This document shows, piece after piece, positions 35,183 to 43,445 of a DNA stretch of 64,000 bases (positions within the stretch are counted from its first letter, which is position 1; the number at the start of each line of letters is the position of its first letter). The stretch is from assembly GCF_000272005.1 (NCBI RefSeq), contig NZ_AKKU01000011.1, positions 403,976-467,975 on the forward strand. Reading direction: 5' to 3'. Both the position numbers and the translations under genes were made by a program. Source of the stretch: Alishewanella agri BL06 (GTDB lineage: Bacteria; Pseudomonadota; Gammaproteobacteria; Enterobacterales; Alteromonadaceae). The notes under the pieces are model-generated. The model was not told where the DNA came from and ran no database searches. It worked only from the letters and a program-made list of their open reading frames with translations.

Positions 35183-36436
35183 TTAGCCGCGCGTCTGACC
35201 CTCACCCTGGACCACAAATTTTTCGGTGGTCAGGGCTTCCAGTCCCATCGGGCCATAGGCATGGAGTTTACTGGTAGAGATGCCAATCTCTGCACCCAGC
35301 CCCAGCTCACCACCATCAGAAAAACGCGACGACGCATTGTGCATTACCACGGCAGTATCTACACTGGTGAGGAAGCGGTCAGCTGCGGCCTGATCAGCGG
35401 TGCAAATCACTTCAGTATGCTGACTGCCGAAGCGGTCAATATGTGCCAGAGCCGCAGTCAAATCATCCACTACCCGTACTGCAATCTCCGGTGCCAGATA
35501 CTCCTGACCAAATTCGTCATCAGCAATCGGCGAAGCACCATTAAAGTAAGGCAAACTGCGCTGACAGGCATGCACCTTGACCTGATGTTCGGCCAGTGCC
35601 TGCGCGGCCAGCGGTAAAAAGTCTGCCGCGATCGCCTGATGCACTAATAAGCCTTCCAACGCATTACAGACGCCGGGACGCTGTACTTTACCGTTTAGCA
35701 GTAGCTTAAGCGCCATAGCCGGATCAGCGGCTTTATCAACATACAGATGGCAGACACCTTTAAAATGCTGGATCACCGGAATCCGGCTCTGCTCGGTAAC
35801 AAAGCGGATCAGGCCCTCGCCACCGCGCGGGATCACTAAGTCGATATACTCTTCCTGCTTTAACAAGGCTAACAGCAAATTGCGGTCCGGATCCGGCACT
35901 ATCGTCAGTACCTCGGGCGGCAACTGATGCTCGGTTAATGCCTGACGCATCGCACCGGCAATCGCCAGACTGGTTTTAATCGCCTCACGGCCACAACGCA
36001 GGATCACGGCATTACCGGCTTTAAAGCACAAGGCCCCGGCATCGGCCGTGACATTCGGCCGCGCTTCATAAATCATACAAATGACGCCCAGCGGAATACG
36101 GCGCTTACTAATCTGAATACCATTTGGCCGCTGCTCGATAAAGCGGCTTTGCCCGACCGGGTCCGGCAACTGAATAATTTGCTCAATGGCCGCCGCCATG
36201 GCTTCAATACGTTCTGCGGTCAAGGTCAGACGGTCCAGCATGGCTGCACTGGTGCCATTCGCCGCCGCTTCGGCAACTTCGGCACTGTTCTCTGCCAGAA
36301 TGGTAGGCGTAGCCAGGCGGATCTTGTCGGCAAAAGCTTGTAATACCGTATTTTTTTCAGCGGTGCTCAAGGTCGCAACCGCTTTGGCGGCCTTAGCGGC
36401 ACCGGCGGCTAAACTGGCCGCAACATCGCTAATCAT
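35183..36436 (-). CDS. proA: Gamma-glutamyl phosphate reductase
   Basis: 417 residues. NADPH-dependent reduction of glutamyl 5-phosphate to the semialdehyde, second step of proline synthesis. The catalytic Cys lies in KVQRPGVCNALEGLLVH. Other family blocks are GVICMIYEARPNVTADAGAL, VILRCGREA and SSRFSDGGELGLGAEIGIST. The start overlaps the proB stop by 4 bp, giving translational coupling. The start MISDVAASLAAGAA is Ala-rich but normal. Confidence 0.97.
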   Translation of the reverse strand: MISDVAASLAAGAAKAAKAVATLSTAEKNTVLQAFADKIRLATPTILAENSAEVAEAAANGTSAAMLDRLTLTAERIEAMAAAIEQIIQLPDPVGQSRFIEQRPNGIQISKRRIPLGVICMIYEARPNVTADAGALCFKAGNAVILRCGREAIKTSLAIAGAMRQALTEHQLPPEVLTIVPDPDRNLLLALLKQEEYIDLVIPRGGEGLIRFVTEQSRIPVIQHFKGVCHLYVDKAADPAMALKLLLNGKVQRPGVCNALEGLLVHQAIAADFLPLAAQALAEHQVKVHACQRSLPYFNGASPIADDEFGQEYLAPEIAVRVVDDLTAALAHIDRFGSQHTEVICTADQAAADRFLTSVDTAVVMHNASSRFSDGGELGLGAEIGISTSKLHAYGPMGLEALTTEKFVVQGEGQTRG

Positions 36437-37554
36437 AATTTCTCCAGTAACATCATTTCACTGCGGTGGATCACCGCATTACTGCCATTGGGGCAAAAAC
36501 CCAGGCAAGAGGCAATTTTCTCACTGTGCTGGCCTTTGATCGAAAATAACTGGCTGGCACTAAAACGGCTGACACCTTTGGCAATAGAGCGCTTGCTAAC
36601 TGAACAACGCACAATCACTGCATCGCCCGGCGCGAAATCGCCCTTTACCCGCACTATACCACTGCTCAATAATGAAGCGCCATGCTGGCACAGCGCATCA
36701 ACACAGCCGTCATCAACCCATATTTCGCCTTTGGCGCGCAGGGTATGTCTAACCCAATGTTTTTTAGCCGGTAAGGGTATTTTCTGACCATAGAAAATGG
36801 TGCCCGGATTGTTACCCGCTAAAAGACACTGAAAGGTTGTCGCCTGATGGCCATCGACAATCAGCGTATCCACCCCCTGGGCGGTGGCTTTTTCTGCCGC
36901 TTCAATTTTGGTGCGCATACCGCCGGTGCCCACCCGTGAACTGGCACCACCTGCCAGCGCATAAATCTCTGGTGTAATTTGTCTGACTTCCGGGATCAGT
37001 TTGGCGGCGGGATCTTTGTTTGGATCGGCGGTATATAAACCATTGACATCCGAACAAATAATCAAGGCATCAGCCTGAACCACACTGGCGACCATCGCTG
37101 CCAGGTTATCGTTATCACCGACTTTCAGCTCATCAGTAGCGATAGTATCGTTTTCATTAACGATCGGTAAAACACCATGATCTAACAACCGTTTAAGGGT
37201 GTTTTTAACATTAATGTGCCGCACCCGATCACTGAGATCGCCATGGGTCAGTAACACCTGCGCACAGGGGAAATCGAAGCAGCGGCTCCAGAAATTCATC
37301 ATTTCGGTTTGGCCAACAGCAGCCATAGCCCGTTTCAGTGCGATTGGCACCCGCTGATGTTGAAACTGAAAATGATGGCGACCGGCAGCGACGCTACCTG
37401 AAGAAACCAGGATCACTTCCCGGTTAAGTTGACGACATTGTTGAATAAATTCGGCAATAGGACGCAAATATCTTTCGCTGCATCCATCTTGGTCCGGCGC
37501 AATCAGGGCACTGCCGACTTTCAGTACTACCCTGCGCCAGGATGGCTTAAGCAT
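36433..37554 (-). CDS. proB: Glutamate 5-kinase
   Basis: 373 residues. Phosphorylates glutamate, first and proline-inhibited step. The amino-acid kinase domain (VVLKVGSALI, VILVSSGSVAAG, LPIVNENDTIA, VGTGGMRTKIEAAEKA) is followed by a C-terminal PUA domain (about 280-365, KGEIWVDDGCVDALCQHGASLLSSGI). The start gives MLKPSWRRVVLKVGSALIAP, as usual. A strong terminator-like hairpin sits 39-72 bp upstream of the ATG. Beyond it is the accessory stretch with the IS element. Confidence 0.96.
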   Translation of the reverse strand: MLKPSWRRVVLKVGSALIAPDQDGCSERYLRPIAEFIQQCRQLNREVILVSSGSVAAGRHHFQFQHQRVPIALKRAMAAVGQTEMMNFWSRCFDFPCAQVLLTHGDLSDRVRHINVKNTLKRLLDHGVLPIVNENDTIATDELKVGDNDNLAAMVASVVQADALIICSDVNGLYTADPNKDPAAKLIPEVRQITPEIYALAGGASSRVGTGGMRTKIEAAEKATAQGVDTLIVDGHQATTFQCLLAGNNPGTIFYGQKIPLPAKKHWVRHTLRAKGEIWVDDGCVDALCQHGASLLSSGIVRVKGDFAPGDAVIVRCSVSKRSIAKGVSRFSASQLFSIKGQHSEKIASCLGFCPNGSNAVIHRSEMMLLEKL

Positions 37555-37590
37555 AACTCCTCCATTGGTTGTTCCGCCGGCTATTCTAGC

Positions 37591-37626
37591 AAAAACTGTA
37601 ACCCGGCACCACCCGGGTTACAGTTT
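37591..37626 (-). terminator. Perfect terminator-like hairpin just upstream of proB
   Basis: A 14-bp perfect stem AAACTGTAACCCGG / CCGGGTTACAGTTT (37593-37606, 37613-37626) with loop CACCAC. On the minus strand it runs into TTTTTGC. It would stop transcription reading toward proB, so it is either an attenuator in the proB leader or the terminator of a minus-strand unit that once lay upstream. Confidence 0.7.
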
Positions 37627-37979
37627 GCACCACGCTTGCTTTTTAATATAAGCATTATTATTCATAAATTTAGCATCAAACCACAAAAGCAATGCTGCTT
37701 TAGCAGACTATAGGAATAGCGGAAAACTGTAATTAAATTACAAATTTAGTGGCTATGTTGCGGGCTGAGTGCCGCCTAGGATCGGTGGGCAGCTTAGTCT
37801 GGTATTGATTTGCGAAATGTTGGGTATAGCGGTGTGGATCAACGGAATGCTTACCACCTCGTTCGATTTCTGAGAGTCGTCATGACTCAACGATATTAGT
37901 TAAGCCCTCAGCTGCGGTAGAATTTTCGTAACAGCAGCAGGGATGCTGCGGAGGCTGAAAGGGCACAGGGATGATGAGA
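37627..37979. other. Gene-free stretch upstream of the IS element
   Basis: No credible reading frame. It holds an AT-rich first part likely to contain the proB promoter and a 15-bp palindrome TGTAATTAAATTACA (37728-37742). Toward the right are short repeats: a 23-bp segment identical to part of the foldback element (37842-37864), the palindrome GAGTC-GTCAT-GACTC (37874-37888), and two CAGGGATG motifs close to the IS left end. Confidence 0.6.
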
Positions 37980-37980
37980 T

Positions 37981-38058
37981 GGACACCTCAAGTGAAATCG
38001 GCGTCACAATGCGCCATTATTGATGTGTTAACCGTCAATAAGTTTACATGAGGTGTCC
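37981..38058. repeat. Second inverted copy of the IS terminal motif before the transposase
   Basis: GGACACCTCA (37981-37990) is repeated in exact reverse complement, TGAGGTGTCC (38049-38058), across the transposase ribosome-binding site (GAGG). The left non-coding end could thus fold to hide the start region, or the motif could be a transposase-binding operator. Confidence 0.6.
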
Positions 38059-38061
38059 AAC

Positions 38062-39075
38062 ATGAAAGTTACACTAATTGGAATCGATTTAGCAAAAAGT
38101 ATTTTTCAGCTCTGTGGCGTCAATCAGGCAGGTAAAGCCGTTTTTAATCGTACTATTAAACGTAAGGATTTGCTGGCATTGTTAGCTGATTACCCAGATG
38201 CAACCATTGCAATGGAAGCCTGCTCTGGTTCAAATTACTGGGGGCGCACTTTAGAAGCGCTTGGCTTTAAGGTGTTACTTATCCCGCCTATTCATGTAAA
38301 GCCTTTTGTCAAAGGCAACAAAAATGACCGTAATGATGCTTTCGCGATTACTGAAGCGGCAAGGCGCCCCAATATGCACTTCGTCAGACCCCGTAGTCTT
38401 GAGCAAACCGATATGATGATAGTGCATAAACTCCGGAAACGTCGGGTGGATGCTCGCACGGCTTTGATAAATCAACTGCGCGGCTTGTTAAATGAATATG
38501 GCATTATCTTCGCAACCGGCAGAACGTCGTTAAAAAATGCGTTGTCTGATTTATTGGAAGATGCAGAAAATGGCCTTACTAGCGCAGCACGAGCACTTAT
38601 CGGTGATATCCAACAAGAATGGGCATCACTAGATGCGGTTATTGACCGGTTAGATAAACATATTAAAACTCAGGCCCAAACCAACCCCAATGCCAAGAGA
38701 TTGATGACCATTCGTGGTGTAGGTGAAAAGACGGCTACGACAGCTCTCGCATTTGCGGGTGATGGTAAAGCTTACAAAAATGGTCGGCACTTTTCGGCTA
38801 ATCTTGGATTAGTCCCTAAAGAGCATTCCAGCGGAGGGAAGCAAAAACTGGCAGGCATAACCAAACGTGGTAATGCCTATTTACGCAATATGCTGATTCA
38901 AGGAGCCTGGAGCGTTCTGCGTAATGCCGACAACAATAACGATAGGCTATCTAGCTGGGCGAGAAAAGTGACTGAACGTCGCGGTAAGCACAAAGCAGTT
39001 GTTGCTATAGCCAACAAGCTCGCTCGAATTATCTGGTCCGTGCTTTATCACCAGCAAGAGTATCAACCAGGCTAA
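38062..39075 (+). CDS. IS110/IS1111 family RNA-guided transposase
   Basis: 337 residues. The N-terminal RuvC-like DEDD domain shows Asp in LIGIDLAKS (residue 9), Glu in ATIAMEACS (52), and Asp89 and Asp92 in KNDRNDAFAI. A middle coiled coil follows, then the Transposase_20 domain with a helix-hairpin-helix (LMTIRGVGEKTATT) and the Ser-containing EHSSGGKQKLAGITKRGN block that holds the catalytic serine. Family members use an element-encoded bridge/seekRNA to choose target and donor sites. The ATG at 38062 has GAGG 8 bp upstream; a GTG at 38053 is also in frame. No frameshift, all key residues present. Confidence 0.95.
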   Translation: MKVTLIGIDLAKSIFQLCGVNQAGKAVFNRTIKRKDLLALLADYPDATIAMEACSGSNYWGRTLEALGFKVLLIPPIHVKPFVKGNKNDRNDAFAITEAARRPNMHFVRPRSLEQTDMMIVHKLRKRRVDARTALINQLRGLLNEYGIIFATGRTSLKNALSDLLEDAENGLTSAARALIGDIQQEWASLDAVIDRLDKHIKTQAQTNPNAKRLMTIRGVGEKTATTALAFAGDGKAYKNGRHFSANLGLVPKEHSSGGKQKLAGITKRGNAYLRNMLIQGAWSVLRNADNNNDRLSSWARKVTERRGKHKAVVAIANKLARIIWSVLYHQQEYQPG

Positions 39076-39311
39076 AACAAACGAGTTCACACCACCAGGC
39101 AAGTAATAAAAATGAATTAACAGGTTAATCCGGCCTTTGAAAACGCTGATGATCACGCAGGAGTCTAAACTCCGTAGGGACGATAAGCAGCAGAGGCGCG
39201 GTTCTCATTTGGGCCAGAAGAGTTAAAGATATCTTCAATAAAAAGGCCGGATATACGTAGGTAGCTTAATCCGTTAATACATTAAAATTTCATGCCAAAC
39301 GGTGGACTTTT
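39076..39311 (+). ncRNA. Candidate bridge RNA / seekRNA in the IS right end
   Basis: The 236 bp between transposase stop and right inverted repeat are non-coding and structured. An 11-bp perfect long-range stem, ATCCGGCCTTT (39128-39138) with AAAGGCCGGAT (39242-39252), encloses about 103 nt. Inside it is a GGAGT-CTAA-ACTCC hairpin (39160-39173), with a possible GATATC-centred fold near 39228. IS1111-group elements encode their guide RNA downstream of the transposase. The exact ends, and the loops that pair with target and donor, cannot be fixed from one copy. Confidence 0.6.
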
Positions 39312-39323
39312 TTGAGGTGTACA

Positions 39324-39425
39324 TATATGTGATCCTTGAAGCCGGTGGAGAAAATTACTACCCTGCTAAGGGCGCTGCCCCAATCTCAACGCTGCTGCTC
39401 ATCGTTACGCAGGTTCTAATTCGGA
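39324..39425. other. Gene-free stretch between IS and foldback repeat
   Basis: No coding signal. It starts with the palindrome ACATATATGT (39321-39330) touching the IS right end and contains a small GGGC-GCT-GCCC hairpin (39370-39380). Otherwise nothing is recognised. Confidence 0.4.
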
Positions 39426-39773
39426 GCATCCGGCGGCAAGCACACCGTACAACTTTGACGGGACACGCTGTGAATACATCCCTGTACGCTTGCATTTTTC
39501 ATCCCTGAAAAATACAGTCCCTTACAAAGTGCACGGAATGCTTACCACCTCGTTCACTATCGTGTTACCAAGAGTTCTTTCAGACAGTATTCATTACATT
39601 CACCGAGCTTCGGTCGGAAATCGTGAATGCAGAAGCCCCTGCCGAACGAGGCGGTAAATGCATAGTACACTTTTCTGGGGACGTCTTTTTCAGGGATGAA
39701 AAAGAGGAGCCCCCAGGGATGGGTTTACGGCGTGCCCCAGGAAAGTTGTACGGCGCGTTTAGCCGCCGGATGC
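39426..39773. repeat. Long foldback (MITE-like) repeat
   Basis: Two imperfect inverted arms of about 130 bp, 39426-39555 and 39645-39773, both starting GCATCCGGCGGC and ending CCTCGTTC when read inward. Shared blocks include CCGTACAACTTT, ACATCCCTG/CCATCCCTG, TTTTTCATCCCTGAAAAA and GTCCC. The apex (39556-39644) holds a further hairpin, CATTCAC (39597-39603) with GTGAATG (39623-39629) around ACCGAGCTTCGGT. No transposase or long open frame lies inside. It fits a non-autonomous foldback or intergenic repeat family. Confidence 0.75.
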
Positions 39774-39893
39774 ACTGTTCGAGACGCTAAATATCAGAAT
39801 GTGCATTTTATAGAAAATAAGATATAGGATTGCACGAGCTAAAATTTGCTCTGAAATGCAAGAGGTTTTAACAATAATGCAGGAGAGATAAAG
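39774..39893. other. AT-rich tail between foldback repeat and tRNA operon
   Basis: No gene. It is the 3' side of the tRNA operon on the minus strand; a GAGC ... GCTC short stem (39836-39851 region) is the only terminator-like structure. No clear terminator. Confidence 0.35.
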
Positions 39894-39970
39894 TGGTCGG
39901 TGATGCAGGATTTGAACCTGCGACCCCTTGGACCCAAACCAAGTGCGCTACCAAGCTGCGCCAATCACCG
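39894..39970 (-). tRNA. tRNA-Pro (anticodon TGG), copy 2
   Basis: 77 nt with CCA encoded. Acceptor CGGTGAT / ATCACCG, anticodon stem CTTGG / CCAAG around TTTGGGT, T-arm GCAGG-TTCAAAT-CCTGC. Identical over its full length to the gene at 40192-40268; last gene of the operon. Confidence 0.97.
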
Positions 39971-39983
39971 ACTTAAAGGGGGA

Positions 39984-40059
39984 TGGGGTGGATGATGGGG
40001 CTCGAACCCACGACAACCGGAATCACAATCCGGGGCTCTACCAACTGAGCTACAACCAC
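39984..40059 (-). tRNA. tRNA-His (anticodon GTG)
   Basis: 76 nt with CCA encoded; anticodon loop in CCGG-ATTGTGATT-CCGG. The extra G-1 needed by histidyl-tRNA synthetase is templated (C at 40060) opposite discriminator C73. The acceptor stem GTGGTTG / CATCCAC has a U-U mismatch at pair 5:68, unlike the fully paired usual form. Confidence 0.95.
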
Positions 40060-40084
40060 CACATTTTAGAAACTTTTCGCCAAA

Positions 40085-40161
<77 letters not shown>

Positions 40162-40191
40162 ATAATGTACGCCTATCTGGGATGGAGATAG

Positions 40192-40268
40192 TGGTCGGTG
40201 ATGCAGGATTTGAACCTGCGACCCCTTGGACCCAAACCAAGTGCGCTACCAAGCTGCGCCAATCACCG
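40192..40268 (-). tRNA. tRNA-Pro (anticodon TGG), copy 1
   Basis: 77 nt with CCA encoded, first gene of the Pro-Arg-His-Pro operon and identical to the copy at 39894-39970. Its 5' end lies 29 bp after a strong promoter -10 element. Confidence 0.97.
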
Positions 40269-40297
40269 ACTATGCTGCACTGCTGCAACGGGGCGGA

Positions 40298-40326
40298 ATA
40301 TTAACGCCCGCGACCTGTAGCGTCAA
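40298..40326 (-). promoter_or_regulatory. Strong tRNA operon promoter
   Basis: On the minus strand TTGACG (40321-40326), exactly 17 bp, TAATAT (40298-40303), followed by the GC-rich discriminator TCCGCCCCG, the mark of stringently controlled stable-RNA promoters. Confidence 0.85.
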
Positions 40327-40466
40327 ACTATTTTTTGCTAATTTCAGCCGATTGGCGATTATTTGAACCTAAAGCGAGAAAAAGCGGCGGTTGCCGATCA
40401 AGGATGGCAGAAAACTGGCCGCTGTGCGAAAATACTGCTTTCAAAACTGGCGGGAATTCAGCAGGC

Positions 40467-41327
40467 ATGACAGCACAAATTATTGATGGTAAAGCCGTTG
40501 CCCAGGCAACAAAAGATAAGGTAGCAGCACAGGTTCGGGCACGGGTTGCCGCCGGTAAGCGCGCGCCAGGTCTGGCAGTGGTGTTAGTCGGTCTGGATCC
40601 GGCGTCGCAGGTATACGTCGGCAGCAAGCGTAAAGCCTGCGAGGAAGTGGGTTTTCACTCGGTGTCCTATGACTTACCCGCAGACACCAGCCAACAGCAA
40701 TTATTCGATTTAATTGATCAGTTAAATCACGACCAAAGCGTCGATGGTATCCTGGTTCAGCTGCCCCTGCCTGCCGGTTTAGATGCCTCAGCCATTTTAG
40801 AGCGGATTGATCCCAGAAAAGATGTTGATGGTTTTCATCCCTATAATATCGGCCGCCTGGCACAGCGGATGCCGGCACTGCGTCCCTGTACGCCGAAAGG
40901 CATTTTGACCCTGCTGCACAGCACCGGGGTCAATATCAAAGGTATGGATGCCGTTGTCGTTGGCGCCTCCAATATCGTAGGCAGGCCGATGGCGCTGGAG
41001 CTGTTACTGGCAGGCTGTACCACTACCGTCTGCCATAAATTTACTAAAAATCTGGAGCAGCAGGTGCGGCGCGCCGATTTACTGGTGGTGGCGGTCGGCC
41101 GGCCGGAGTTTATTCCGGGTGATTGGGTTAAACCTGGTGCTTTAGTGGTCGACGTCGGTATCAACCGTCTGGATAGCGGTAAACTGGTCGGCGATGTCGA
41201 TTATGCCAATGCGGTTAAGCATGCCCGCTATATCACGCCGGTACCGGGTGGTGTCGGCCCAATGACCGTTGCCAGCCTGATTGAAAATACGCTGGAAGCT
41301 TGTGAGCTGTATCACGATGCCAGCTAA
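40467..41327 (+). CDS. folD: Bifunctional methylenetetrahydrofolate dehydrogenase/cyclohydrolase
   Basis: 286 residues from the ATG at 40467 ([16 protein letters not shown]). Interconverts 5,10-methylene-THF and 10-formyl-THF with NADP. Motifs: catalytic Lys in [45 protein letters not shown] for the nucleotide, and [13 protein letters not shown] near the C-terminus. An in-frame start at 40335 would add 44 residues and overlap the tRNA promoter region; it is rejected. Convergent with cysS across a shared terminator. Confidence 0.97.
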   Translation: MTAQIIDGKAVAQATKDKVAAQVRARVAAGKRAPGLAVVLVGLDPASQVYVGSKRKACEEVGFHSVSYDLPADTSQQQLFDLIDQLNHDQSVDGILVQLPLPAGLDASAILERIDPRKDVDGFHPYNIGRLAQRMPALRPCTPKGILTLLHSTGVNIKGMDAVVVGASNIVGRPMALELLLAGCTTTVCHKFTKNLEQQVRRADLLVVAVGRPEFIPGDWVKPGALVVDVGINRLDSGKLVGDVDYANAVKHARYITPVPGGVGPMTVASLIENTLEACELYHDAS

Positions 41328-41345
41328 GTCTGGCTAATTCAGGCA

Positions 41346-41376
41346 ATAAAAAAACCGCAATTAAGCGGTTTTTTTA
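41346..41376. terminator. Bidirectional terminator between folD and cysS
   Basis: AAAAAAACCGC / GCGGTTTTTTT with loop AATTA: a compact GC stem with A and T runs on either side, between convergent genes. Confidence 0.93.
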
Positions 41377-41417
41377 TTGGTTACTGTGCTTAGTGTTTCG
41401 CACTTAAAACTTAGCAC

Positions 41418-42797
41418 TTAAGCCTTGCGCCAGCTGGTAACACCGTTTTTATCTTCCAGCACTATCCCAAGCGCTGTCAGCTCGGCACGGGCTGCATCGG
41501 CTGCCGCCCAATCTTTCGCGGCACGGGCGGCGTTACGCTTCGCGATTAAGGCTTCAATTTGCCCTACTTCATCATCCGAAGCGCCGGATTTTAAGAAGGC
41601 TTCGGCATCACCCTGTAAAATCCCCAGCACGCCGGCCAGAGTTTGTAACACCGCAGCTAACTCAGCGGCTTTGGCCGGCTCAGTGGTTTTAAAACGGTTT
41701 ACTTCGCGCGCCAGTTCGAATAACACTGGTAAGGCTTCCGGGGTATTAAAATCATCATCCATCGCCGCTTTAAAGCGTGCGACATAGTCATTATTTAAAT
41801 CGACCTGAGTTGCCGGCGTAATATCCCGCAGCGCATTATATAACCGTCCCAGCGCCGCATGTGCCTGCTCTAGATTCTCTTTTGAGTAATTCAGCTGACT
41901 TCGGTACTGGCTGGATAATAAGAAGTAACGTACCGCCTCGGCATTGTACTGCGCCAGCACTTCTTTGACGGTAAAGAAATTACCCAGCGATTTGGACATC
42001 TTCTCTTTATCAACCTGCACCATACCGGTATGGATCCAGGTATTAACGTATTTATGGCCATGGGCACAGGTCGACTGGGCAATCTCATTTTCGTGATGCG
42101 GAAACTGTAAGTCTGAACCGCCACCATGAATATCAAAATGCGCGCCTAAATGTTTGGCACTCATGGCCGAACACTCGATATGCCAGCCTGGTCGGCCATT
42201 GCCCCACGGTGATTGCCAGTACGGCTCACCCGGCTTGGCCGTTTTCCACAACACAAAGTCCAGTGGATCGTCTTTGCTATCCGAGACTTCTACCCGGGCA
42301 CCGGCTTGCAACATCTCCAGATTTTGCTGGCTCAATTCGCCATAGGCGTCATATTTGCTGACATCAAACAGCACATCACCGTCTTTAGCGATATAGGCAT
42401 AGCCTTTATCCAGCAGCTGCTGCACCATCAGGATAATCTCCTGCATATGGCCGGTTACCGTCGGCTCAATATCCGCTGGTAATAAGCCCAGCGCCTTGAA
42501 ATCGGCATGCATAGCTTGGGTAAAACGCGCCGTTAAGGCATCACAGCTTTCGCCATTTTCCGCCGCGCGTTTAATGATTTTATCGTCAACATCAGTGATA
42601 TTACGTACATAGGTCACATCATAGCCACAAAAGCGTAAATAACGGTTAATCACATCGAAAGCGACATAGGTACGGGCGTGGCCAACATGACAGTAATCGT
42701 AGATGGTAATACCGCAGACATATAAGCCCACTTTGCCCGGCGTAATAGGGGTAAAGACTTCTTTTTGACGGCTTAAGGTGTTGTAAATCTGCAGCAT
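41418..42797 (-). CDS. cysS: Cysteinyl-tRNA synthetase
   Basis: 459 residues from the ATG at 42797, with GAGGAAAGC as ribosome-binding site. Class I synthetase: the HIGH-like CHVGHART, the KMSKS loop as [11 protein letters not shown], and the zinc ligands in YVCGITIYD and HIECSAMS, with [14 protein letters not shown]. It charges tRNA-Cys. An in-frame start at 42845 is rejected because [13 protein letters not shown] is the usual start. It is divergent from ppiB with an 135-bp gap, as in many gammaproteobacteria. Confidence 0.97.
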   Translation of the reverse strand: MLQIYNTLSRQKEVFTPITPGKVGLYVCGITIYDYCHVGHARTYVAFDVINRYLRFCGYDVTYVRNITDVDDKIIKRAAENGESCDALTARFTQAMHADFKALGLLPADIEPTVTGHMQEIILMVQQLLDKGYAYIAKDGDVLFDVSKYDAYGELSQQNLEMLQAGARVEVSDSKDDPLDFVLWKTAKPGEPYWQSPWGNGRPGWHIECSAMSAKHLGAHFDIHGGGSDLQFPHHENEIAQSTCAHGHKYVNTWIHTGMVQVDKEKMSKSLGNFFTVKEVLAQYNAEAVRYFLLSSQYRSQLNYSKENLEQAHAALGRLYNALRDITPATQVDLNNDYVARFKAAMDDDFNTPEALPVLFELAREVNRFKTTEPAKAAELAAVLQTLAGVLGILQGDAEAFLKSGASDDEVGQIEALIAKRNAARAAKDWAAADAARAELTALGIVLEDKNGVTSWRKA

Positions 42798-42932
42798 GCT
42801 TTCCTCGTAATTGCTGGCCCGGTAAAAAGAGAGATAGTGTAACATTGCCGGACAAGGCCCGCTATCCTTGCTTTGTTTATCACGGCGGCTGCGCTAGAAT
42901 AGACGCACTTTAACCTGACAGGACCCGATACT

Positions 42933-43430
42933 ATGGTTAGCTTACATACCAATTTTGGCGTAATTAAACTGCAACTTTTCGCCGACAAGGCCCCCGCTAC
43001 TGTTGAGAACTTTTTAAGCTATGTAAAAGATGGCTTCTTCGACGGTACCATTTTTCACAGGGTCATTGACGGCTTTATGATCCAGGGCGGCGGCTTTACT
43101 CCGGATATGGATCAGAAAGACACCAAGAAACCCATTAAAAACGAAGCCAATAACAAGGTTTCGAATAAAAAAGGCACTATTGCGATGGCTCGCACCAGCG
43201 ACCCGCACTCAGCCACCTGCCAGTTTTTTATCAACGTTGCCGATAACAACTTCCTGGATTTCAGCTCAGAGAGTATGCAAGGCTGGGGTTACTGTGTATT
43301 TGGTGAGGTGATCGAAGGCATGGACGTGATTGATAAGATCCGTAAAGTGCGCACCGGTCGCTTTGCCGGCCATGCCGATGTACCAGTCGAGCCGGTCGTA
43401 ATCGAGCGCGCTGAGCTGCATAGCGCCTAA
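42933..43430 (+). CDS. ppiB: Cytoplasmic peptidyl-prolyl cis-trans isomerase B (cyclophilin)
   Basis: 165 residues, no signal peptide. Cyclophilin core with [15 protein letters not shown] (catalytic Arg), [13 protein letters not shown] and the [16 protein letters not shown] block. Catalyses proline isomerisation. Ribosome-binding site AGGA sits 11 bp upstream, and a TAGAAT -10-like element at 42895-42900. Followed 15 bp on by lpxH, as in E. coli. Confidence 0.96.
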   Translation: MVSLHTNFGVIKLQLFADKAPATVENFLSYVKDGFFDGTIFHRVIDGFMIQGGGFTPDMDQKDTKKPIKNEANNKVSNKKGTIAMARTSDPHSATCQFFINVADNNFLDFSSESMQGWGYCVFGEVIEGMDVIDKIRKVRTGRFAGHADVPVEPVVIERAELHSA

Positions 43431-43445
43431 GCGGTATTGGCGCAG

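Larger units (their letters stand above)
37980..39323 (+). mobile_element. IS110-family (IS1111-type) insertion sequence
   Basis: About 1.34 kb bounded by an imperfect inverted repeat, TGGACACCTCAA (37980-37991) and TTGAGGTGTACA (39312-39323), 11 of 12 bases complementary. It encodes a single DEDD transposase. Inverted repeats and a long non-coding right end (about 236 bp) with only 82 bp on the left fit the IS1111 group rather than the IS110 group. In IS1111 elements the repeats are subterminal, so the true ends may lie a few bases outside. No target-site duplication is obvious, as expected for the family. It is intact as far as can be seen. Confidence 0.85.

Noticed and set aside
39302..39508. 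68-codon frame starting in the IS right end
   Set aside because: It crosses the inverted repeat and the foldback arm, with no ribosome-binding site; repeat structure explains the sequence.
39426..39773. CRISPR array or integron attC site
   Set aside because: The structure is a single large inverted repeat, without regularly spaced direct repeats and with no cas or integrase gene.
40335..40466. N-terminal extension of folD by 44 residues
   Set aside because: The extension is not FolD-like and begins near the divergent tRNA promoter; MTAQIIDGK is the usual FolD start.
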